Source: Symbiodinium natans
Lineage: Eukaryota; Sar; Dinophyceae; Suessiales; Symbiodiniaceae
Length of the DNA stretch: 64,000 bases
Assembly: GCA_905221605.1 (NCBI GenBank)
Contig: CAJNDS010002512.1
Location: 1,124,360 to 1,188,359 of the forward strand
Direction: 5' to 3'
A program made the translations under genes and the position numbers. The notes under the pieces were generated by a model. It made no database searches, was not told where the DNA came from, and saw only the letters and a program-made list of their open reading frames with translations. Shown one piece after another: positions 1 to 9,351 of this stretch (its first letter is position 1; every line of letters begins with the position of its first letter).

Positions 1-704
1 GAGCCGTGGGAATGTAGAGGCACGGCGCTTGGATTCTTGGATTCCACCCCTTCCCAGATTAGCGGAATTTAAGTTGTTTAAAGCCATTTTGCATGAAATT
101 CAAATCGGCCGGAGGTCCTTAATTTCTTAAAACTCCTATTTCGCTCCTCTGTTGGAACAGCGATCCACACCAATGTGCCAATGTGAGATCTGCTTCTGTG
201 CTACAAGTCATAGGCTGTCAGTGAGGTTGAACTCCCGAGATCAGAGTTTCTCATATTCGCTCTGCCAGCAAGAGCCCGAACTCGCGCAGCGACCGTGCAG
301 GACACAGAGCCATTGCCGAGTCCACTGCATCAGGGACCGAGCCCCACGGCCCCAAGTCTCCGATCCTCGCCGATTGATTCGCTGGACATGTTCGATATCA
401 GCCAGGACACAACCGCAAGACCTGGCTGTATCGCCTAGAGAGGGCAAGAGGCAGGTAACAAGGATGTACAAGGGACGGTGAACCTGCGAGGCTTGAAACA
501 ACGACGTCTAGTTCTCTCGCAGCATGACATGCCCAAGCTCGCGACATCTCGCGGCCCAACCCTTTGCATGCACCACAAAACCCAGCAGGAAGGACTGTGT
601 TCACTGCAAAGTGCGAAGACACAGTGTAAGCCTGGCATCGGTCATGCTGGGCTTCAGGCTTACGAGGTTCAGAGGTCGAGAGTTGTTTCGGGTCTGTGTT
701 CGAG
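1..704. other. 5' flank, no gene recognised
   Basis: Mixed-composition sequence with only short overlapping reading frames in several frames and no family resemblance. I see no RNA gene, repeat array or promoter motif that can be supported. Confidence 0.5.
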
Positions 705-862
705 GCATCGGCGATACGTACGGCCTGAATCCTACGCCCCTGGCAGTCGCCCCTGGCCAGGACACAATAATGGGAGCCGATGAGTCGGTGCGATCCGAGG
801 AGGCCGTTGATGCGTTTAAGGATGGCTCAAAATTCGATGCCCTTAAGGAGGACTTAGAGAAG
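705..862 (+). CDS. candidate exon, unknown protein (possibly channel N-terminus)
   Basis: An open segment that would start after an AG|GC acceptor (AG at 703-704) and end at AAG|GC (donor GC at 863). It encodes a stretch beginning GIGDTYGLN, containing PGQDTIMGADESVRSEEAVD and ending DALKEDLEK, acidic and helix-like towards its end. The boundaries follow the AG|G acceptor and GC donor pattern of the channel gene that starts 1.3 kb downstream on the same strand. It could therefore encode part of that channel's cytosolic N-terminus. No homology is recognised, and the join to 2210 is not established. Confidence 0.35.
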
Positions 863-2209
863 GCGTTGGGCCACGGACTTGGGGTTCCGGGTTTCGGGAT
901 GGGCAATATCGTGTAGACTCGAGATGTTCAGAGTCAGCCTTGTCCAAGTCCTGCAAAAGTCTGTCGCATAGGGTCCAAGGAGTAGTCGGCCTTTGAATTT
1001 CGTTCTGAACAATTCTGAACCCCACCCTGACCCCATACACGTGCACCAGCAAGCTTTTGGAACCGATGCTCCTGCGTGCAAGCGTTTGAACCTTTCCAGG
1101 CCGTCAGCAACTCTGAAGTCTGCTTTAAGACACTTTGGAGGAATCTGCCGTGCGAGCGTATGGCACCATGAACTCCGAGTCAGCATCCGGGCGGAGTTTA
1201 GCGCAGGTGTGAGACTGGAGAGGCAAATGGCATCAAAACTCAAAGCACTCCAAGATACTCCGCTGTGTCAAGTGCTGCCTGCCAAAACTTTTGCAAGACG
1301 GTGCTTTGTTTGGCAGTCTACTCAGGTGGACCACGTCTCCAGCATAAAGAGCCCTTCCAGGAAGTCCAAGTGATTCGGTGACAATTTCGGATGGGGGCAG
1401 CAAACATACTCATGCTCATGACCACTCAGCCGCATGATGCCTTCGGCATCGATCGGCATTACTCACGTATCTGTTCAATTCGGTCTCAAAGTGCTTCAGC
1501 AGCTAGTATGCGTCTCCAAGACTGAATTTGCTTGCCTGCCTGCACATCCTGCACTTCAGCAAGTGTCTACAGTAGAGTTCCGGACTCGAATCTGCATCGC
1601 CTGAAGCCTTAAGCATCTTGCGTGGCTCTCATAACAAGAGGCTCCCAAGGGCTTAGGAAGGTGAGGGACACCAGATGCAAGCTGCTCCTGCCTGCGAGTC
1701 GAAAGTTTTAGGACCCATGTTTTCTTAGACTGCATGTGGTTTTTTTGAGCGAGCCGCGACTCAAGAATATGATGAATGTAAGAGCTGGAAGGTTCGTCTT
1801 CACATCGAGGAACGTCAGTTCCAACAACGCAGAAGTGCATTCCCAGACGATGAGAAAGCACCTGGGGCTCAACAAATCAGGAGCTGAGGGCTTTGTGAAC
1901 TTGGACTGCCGCACTGGGCCTGAACCAAATTGGGATTGTCTACCTTGCACAAACTGTGCTGCACGCACATTCCCTCTTGTGTGCTTCTACCGGTACTGAG
2001 AGGTTGCACTGTCGGTCTCAGGGCTTCTCCTATGTGGCTGCATATGGCGTATGCTAAGCGCTGACAAACGCTAAACTCTGGGCACCGAACCCTACAGAAT
2101 GTAGCTTTCTACAGCCGAATGTGGAAGAACGTTTACTATAACGAACCACACAGGAACGGCATAACAGGAAGTTTCTGAAAACCCTGCCACTCTGCATGCA
2201 AGAGCCAAG
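863..2209. other. no gene recognised; upstream of channel exons
   Basis: Short frames occur, for example at 993-1373 and 1736-1999 on the + strand, but none shows a domain or convincing codon bias. The missing upstream exon(s) of the channel, which must end in phase 2 to join 2210, should lie here or further upstream. Confidence 0.45.
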
Positions 2210-2243
2210 GTGCACGGCCCTGTTGAACAATCCCAAGTTCGAG
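2210..2243 (+). CDS. channel exon 1: pre-S1 helix
   Basis: Encodes CTALLNNPKFE just before S1, resembling the residue run that precedes S1 in dinoflagellate channels (small helix ending in FE). It starts after AG at 2208-2209 with one base completing a codon from an unseen upstream exon, and ends GAG|GCTGCC in phase 0. The intron 2244-2420 is GC-AG, and the next exon also begins GCT. Confidence 0.55.
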
Positions 2244-5200
2244 GCTGCCAGAAGCCATTTTCCGCCAAGTTTCGGGTTGCAAGGGAGGGTGTTTCATGGT
2301 TTTTCATGGGACTTCAACGGATTTCAAAGTTTGGGATTCAAGCAACCTCTCACTGTATGTTCTCCCCAAGCAGAATATCGGCCTCCTGCCAAAGAAAGAG
2401 AGCATGAGCACAGCCAGCAGGCTTTTGTCTGCTTGATCATCTTCCTGAACGCCGTTGTGCCACCCGGCTTTGATTGTGCTTTCTGTCCAAGACCATGTCT
2501 GGTTCTTGACCTTAGGCATGAGTTGCTTGCCGATAAAACCGTCAGTACGAACCTCCAAGAGAACATATGATTTCGGAGCACGAGTTAGTCGTATGGCAGC
2601 TTGGATCTGTGAAGGTTCGCTTTGGAGGCCCAAAACAAGGGCATGGCATACGGCCACAAGGGCTTTGGCGGAGATTTGCCCAGCTATTTCTGGATAGATG
2701 GCGTCGCTTGGCTGCCCAGCAAAGGGGGCTCAACTAGGAACTTAAGGTACTCAGCCTTCCGGCTTTTCACTTCAAGGCTTAGACGGTTTCAGAGATTGTG
2801 CTCAGCAGCGTTCGGACGATTTTTGTCGGAAGCTTGTTTTGAGCCAAGTGTGTCACATGTGGCCCTGATTCATCCAGGATCGGGCCATGCTACATGTACC
2901 GACCATGTTCGCGGCCCCCCTCGTTGATGCAAATACCCGAATCAACGCAAGCCTTCCGCTAGGCATGGCTCAGAACCGGAGGTCAGCAGTGCATCGCTCG
3001 CATCTTCCGTGGCACAAACACATCTGCATACTCATGTTTCGTTGGATGGCTGATGGCGATTTTCTTTTCGTGACATCGACCCACCTTGTTGTTGAGCATC
3101 CCTAGAGTCACAATGTTGCGTCATGTTGCATGACGTTGCATTCCTGGCGTGGCCGAAGAGAAGGACCATGTATTCTACGTCTTGGAGATGCTGTTCGGGA
3201 TAGTCTTCACGGCGGAGGTCGTTTTGCGGTTGTTGGTTCGAAGCTTGGCAGATTCAGATGCAGAGAGCAAAAAGCAACAAGCGCCGAAGCAAAGTCCCCG
3301 GCAAGCCGGACAGAGTCAGCTCCGCACACACGTGGTTCGGAGATGTTCAGGCCTTTACTTCCTTGTGCTAGGAATTCACTGTCCTGCCTCCAGAATGGCC
3401 GTAATTAGTGTCCAAGTGTCGATGTTTTTGTGATGTTGCTGCGATAGGACTTCATGCAGCTTTTTGTTTGTACAAGTCAATAATTTCTCGCGATGCACAA
3501 GGACAAAAAAAACAAAGAAAACACACCCCGCAGCAACAGCAAAAAAAGCGCGCCCCGCAGCAACGGCAAAAAAGCAGCAACAACCAGAAAACACACACTC
3601 TTACCCCCCTCCCCTGACTTCCTGGTGATGCACGTGCTTCATAGATTCATAGGTCGCGGCCCAAGCTCCTGCGCCAAGGACAACACCTTTTTTTCTGCGG
3701 GGGATGGAACTGGCTGGACTTAGCTTCTGGGCTTTGTTGGAGTGCTCTGCTTTCTGCTTGGTGAGCCTGTGAAGGGGCCCGGACTTGACCTTCACCCATG
3801 CGCCATCTCATCTCTGAAAACTTGGACTCCAGGTCATTGTGCTGGTCTGGCGCCGGCCTTACAGTTTCCAGGATCAGGGCGGTCGAATTGTTCATTTTGG
3901 CTTTGAGAATTGATTTTTGACTGCAACTTGTGGGGATGGGAAGACAGCTTGCGATGAATAGCCACGAGCCCGAGGATCTTTGGCCAAGTCTTTGAAGACA
4001 TGCTCCCGGTGAACTCGCAGGCAAACCAGTTGGAGCAACGAGTAGGGCTGCTGAAGGGAGAGGGGGTTTCTGCTTGGCAGTGCTGCCACCAGCTATATAA
4101 GCACCATGATGGCAAGGAATTGATAGCGAAGGGCCGTTTTCACAGCGAATGAGAGAAGGTACAGAACCTTGCTTTTGTTCACGAGGAATGAAGATCGGCT
4201 TTTGGGCAAATTTCAAATGTTTCAGCTTCAGCCATACAGCAAGAGCACTGTGGTCAGGGTCTCTACAGGTTTGTTTTGTGCAGGTGGAGTTGGCGCCAAG
4301 CCTTAGTGCAGCCATCGCAGCGTAGAAGAAAGGGCTCCCACCCTGCTAAACTACCCTGAGATTTGTGCTCTCGTCCCTTTTGTTTCACCGGCTTGTTTTT
4401 TAAAGACTATTCGTTAAATGACGGAAAGCAGGGACAGCAGGGCAACATTTTAACAAGATCTCATCTTGCAAATGGCACGCGCCAACTGAATCGGGTGTAG
4501 TCTTGTGTGCAAGTGCCCAGGGAGATCTTTATTCCTTTCTGAGATGGAAGGCATCAGGCGTTCTGCTTTGCTTTGGCTAACCCGTTGTTAGGGCTTCTAC
4601 TACAGCTTGGCGGTTTTTTGTCACTTTGAACTGGGTTCTATCTTGTAATTGTGTCTCTGACATCTGATTTTTTTTGAATGTGTCAGGGACAAGGAAATGC
4701 CTTTAGCGCCTGTCACCATATACCTACATATCTGCATCTACTTGTACTATCTAATGCTTGAGAACAAATTTCTAGCATCTAGACTGTCATATGCTCTGCC
4801 GAATATTATACATCTAGACTTATTTGTCTGTCCAAAGCTTGAACAATCTCCGCCATCTCCGCCAAAAACGTCGCGCAAAGACCAGCTGATGTGTCTCGAG
4901 ATGCCTCGAGGTGTTGCGCCTGGCCCGACTAATTCGACTATTTCGTTTGCTGCGGCTGGTGCGTCGGATTCAGCAGCACCTGGGACTCATGAATGGCCGT
5001 GGCTTTGGGGCTTGGCTTTCGGTGCTCGTAGGGCTGGTGTCCCGCATCCAATTTGTCAGGTATATCGGTGACACGGAGACCCTACATGAGGCAGCACAAG
5101 CCTTGCACGTCACACAATACCTGATCTTCTATGATATTCTGTTACAGCCGATTTTGAGACTTTGCACACAAGCATAGGCGGGTTTTCGCACTTTCGTGGT

Positions 5201-8200
5201 TTTGCAGCGGGAGTGCATCCCCCAGCCCAACAACCATACACGTGGCGGGAGTTGGGATTTGTGTCGTGGTCACGGTTTCGGGAAAACATTTTTGTCTGGA
5301 ATCCTGGTCGTGCTGCAATAACTTCCGATCAAGCTCCACGCGGTAGCTGACCGAGCTGGCATAGCACATGTGCATATGTGTGCATGAAGCATTCTCCAAC
5401 CCCGGAGCCATGTGCTTCGCTTCCTGTGGAAAACCTGTTGAACCGATTCTTAAACTTGGCTTCCTCCTACAAATGTAAAAGCCCTCCCTCAGCCTCAACA
5501 AAGAAAATCAAAATATAATCAGGGCCCTGACCTCTACAGGGAAGTGGTTTGAGTTGCCCCGAAAGACCTTCGACCTTGAAGCAGGAGAGGCTTTGGGCTT
5601 CAGGTTGGCGCGCCTTCAACCAGAATCTCAACCCTTGCACCTAGAACACCCTCAAGCCACCACTCCCGGCCAGAAAAGTCCCTAAACCCTAAACCCTAAA
5701 CCCTAAACCTTAAATCCTCAACCCGATTCTTACATTTTGATGCAAGGTTCGACTCGCTCTACCTCATGTCCACAGCTATACGCAGTAGCTCTGGCATTCT
5801 CGGGTGGACCGCAGCGCTGCCCCTTAAGTGCATATTTTGGGAAGAGGTTCTCATGCCATATGGTCATACTTTGAGCCCAGGGTCAAGGGAGGATTATGCT
5901 TGAGGGTCGTTCGGTTGGGGTTGATCACAGCCTATACACTTACACTTGGGATTTGCTTTGACTGCCTCTTGACAAAGTGAGGCTTTTTCTGATCCAGATG
6001 CTGTTTGCTCTGGTCGGAACCTCGGAACACCAGCCCTCGGAGTGCCTCAAAAGTCTCACCACCCAATGGTGCACAGAAAGGGCCCCTTAAGCTGCAGCAT
6101 CACAGCCGAGAGATGGGCCAACCACTGCAAACTAGTAGAGTGGCACAGTCCCAAACCTCGCAATGCAGGTGCTTTGCTGCTTTGAGCACCAGGGAGACTG
6201 AAAGACCGCAGAAAGCCCGAAGTCCTAAACCTTGGGCGTAAGCGAGGAAACCTTGAGACTGGTCCAGGGTTTAGCTTGGCGAGCCCGACTGAGGCTAGGC
6301 TGAGGGCTTAGGGCTTTCGGTTTAGGTAATCCCTTGGCCTTAGCAGTACGAGCAGTCGGAGGACGCATGAAATAGGCGCAGAGCAGGCAGTTGTCACGGC
6401 GAAATGCCACATGACCGAACCTGTTGCGCTGTGCTCGTACGAGGTCTTGAACCAGCTCCTCTACGGTTTTTACTTTACGGACGCTGTCTCCACCGATGCT
6501 CTCACCAATTAAGATCCTAAACCGAATGCCACAAGCCTCCAATCCCATGACGGCTAGGTGTAGCTTGAGATGTGCTGGCCATGGAAGAGTTTCTGTGCCA
6601 CAGCTTCGAGACATCACGTCACAAGATAGCAAGTTCAGTGGTAGTGAAACATCATCAGGTCAGCACATGTCAGCAGCAGCAGTAGGACACATCGAACACA
6701 AGAAAATGCTAGACAACCAGTCCGAATTACACCTGCAACTCAGCTCAGGATGAGCTGATCAAAGACCGTCAGGAAATTGACTCTTGGATGCATGCGAACC
6801 TGGAGAGCAAAGCATGAGAGCAGGTTGAACCTTCAGGGCGTGGGCTCAGGGTTGTCTTGGAACACCGTCTGAGTCTATGCGGGCATGGTGGTTTTAGGAT
6901 GATTCAGTATCGATCTGAGGTTTGCACGCTTAGTTCAGCCCCTCATTGTTTGTCTTAACGTGTTGAAGTTTGCTGGCATCCTTGTCATTTTCGCAAAGCT
7001 TGCAAGCTTATACACCAGCCAGAGCCTCAACTCTATAAACCTACATAACGAATGCATTGCGGACGCCATCAGCTCAAAACCACTCTTGAGGCGAATGCCA
7101 TTAAATCCTCATACCCCCCGTCAGCACGACGCTCCGCTCGTCCAGGTCTACACCTACTTCGGGACTTTCTCGCGCTCGCTGCTGACCATGTTTGAGATCA
7201 CTCTTGTGGCCTGGTTTTTATTCTGCAGCACACCTCGCGCATCACGACTAAAAGTAGGTATGCCTTAAAGGCATTAAATCGCAACACCTGAACTCTGAAT
7301 TCCTGCCTGCAACCCCACCTAGTAACCTAGTAGCCAAACCTCTGCGACCAATACGACCGTTTTGTTGCATCTGCAGCCCAAGTTCGACTCAGCATGCTCA
7401 GGCCAACTGGCCACCGGTTTGCCGCGTACTCACTGAGAACGTGACTAAGCTGCCGAAGCTGCCTAGGCTTCAAGGTTTGAATGCCCGAGCTTCGTACTGG
7501 AAGGGTTGGACTGAATGAGACGCTCCGCATAGACAGAAGTGCGTTGCAACACCAGAGTTACCAGAACTATGGGCCATTAGTCATGTTTGCACAGGACCAA
7601 ACTCGGGGGCTTAAAAAAAAGAGTTGTTTCTTCGCGTCTTTGAACAAAGCCGACGGCTCTTAGCTGGAATACGAGCCTGAAATCCTAAGTGTCTCTACCA
7701 AGGTCACCGAGTGGTTTATGATCTTCTTCCTGATCCACAAGGTGACCATGGGCTTTGCAGTTATCGGAGTCATCAACGGCAGCTCGGCAACTGCGTTGTG
7801 GACCCTCAATACACATGCAACCATAACCAGAAGAGAGACACATACAGAAAGGACAGAACGAATCAGAGACGTAAAGAAGGAACAGCTCCAGAAGGCAGAA
7901 TGAACGTGGGCAAAAGAAAAAACGAGAAATACTCTTCTTGTCCTACGCCATCTTTCGGCCACGACGTTCGGGCCTCTCTGGAACGATGCCTGGGAGGCTC
8001 TGCATGAGGTTTCGAGGCCCTGCTGGCACTAAGAAGCTTTCAAGCTGCAGGCCTATGCTTCAATGTTGCTGACAGGCTAGCTGGCTTCGAACCCTCCTCC
8101 CTGTGCCCGACCATCTCCATGAAAGTTCGTGTGCATGTTAGCTATTCTTACGTTGGGTACAAGCTCAATGTACGTAATAAATATACAAGAAAAGACATAA

Positions 8201-9305
8201 ATGAAACATTAAGTATATCTATACATTATATATATATATATAAGCTAGTTTGCTGACTCACGTTAGGTCCATGATTCTTCTTTTTTATAGATCAACAAAC
8301 TTGTCTTATTAGACTGTTGTACTTCGTCGAGATGAGACGTGGCGATAATATATTTCCGGGATTCTGCAATTTCGCGACCTCGCGACCTCGCCTTGCAGCC
8401 TTGCGAACTTCCGATTGCAGCCATTGCAAGGTCAGTCCGTTTTATCATATCATATCATTTCGTTGCCAAACAATGAGTGTCGTATAGCTAGCAACTTTTG
8501 TGGTAGCAACATTACAGTAGCGTCTCATGGACACGTCTTCGACACGTACAGCCATGTCCTACTCAACCCATATTCTATATACATTTTACACAAAGCAGTG
8601 AACCGTTAACCATCATACATTTGAATAAGAATGTTTTTCATTTGAAAAGATACCTGATGCAACCGATATTGTTGTTAAGATTTTAAAATCACTGTGACCG
8701 TTCTAGCATACAGATCGTGGGTTGAACTTAAACTTATTTGAAACGTTCTGAGTTGTCCTTTCAGTGATGTCATGTCGAACATGTCATGCGTAAACCTGTT
8801 GTTGTATAGCTTCACTTTCAATGCTCTTCATTTTTAACCATCTCCAGCGTTTTCATCTTGCAAAGCGCTGCTCATGGCTTTTGATCTCTCAGCTCCTGTG
8901 AAGCTTCAGCCGACACTTGCTGTCATAACTTAGCCCAGGCGTCCTCATGCAGGAAACCTTCAAAGTGGCTTCCTATGATGAATCTGAGCTGGAAGTCGTT
9001 TTGAAGAATAGTGTGAGGCACGTTTCAGGGTTCGATGTGGCATTAAGGTGTACAGTTCAGACTCGGTGAACCAAGCGCTTCCGGGAACAGTTGAAAGCAA
9101 GGATACCATCATGATGCGGACAAAGCAGAAAGCGATGGAGAATCACATCCGGAAGATGCAGCTTCTCTTCGAAGAGGCTAGAGACCTCGGGAGTGGAACA
9201 TAGATTCTATGCATAGGTCGGCGCAAAAAGCTATCTCCAGACAGTTACTCTCTCTAGTTTGTTACTCTCTACCTCTCTTTGCCCAGCTCTCTCCCCTCCC
9301 TCCGC

Positions 9306-9351
<46 letters not shown>

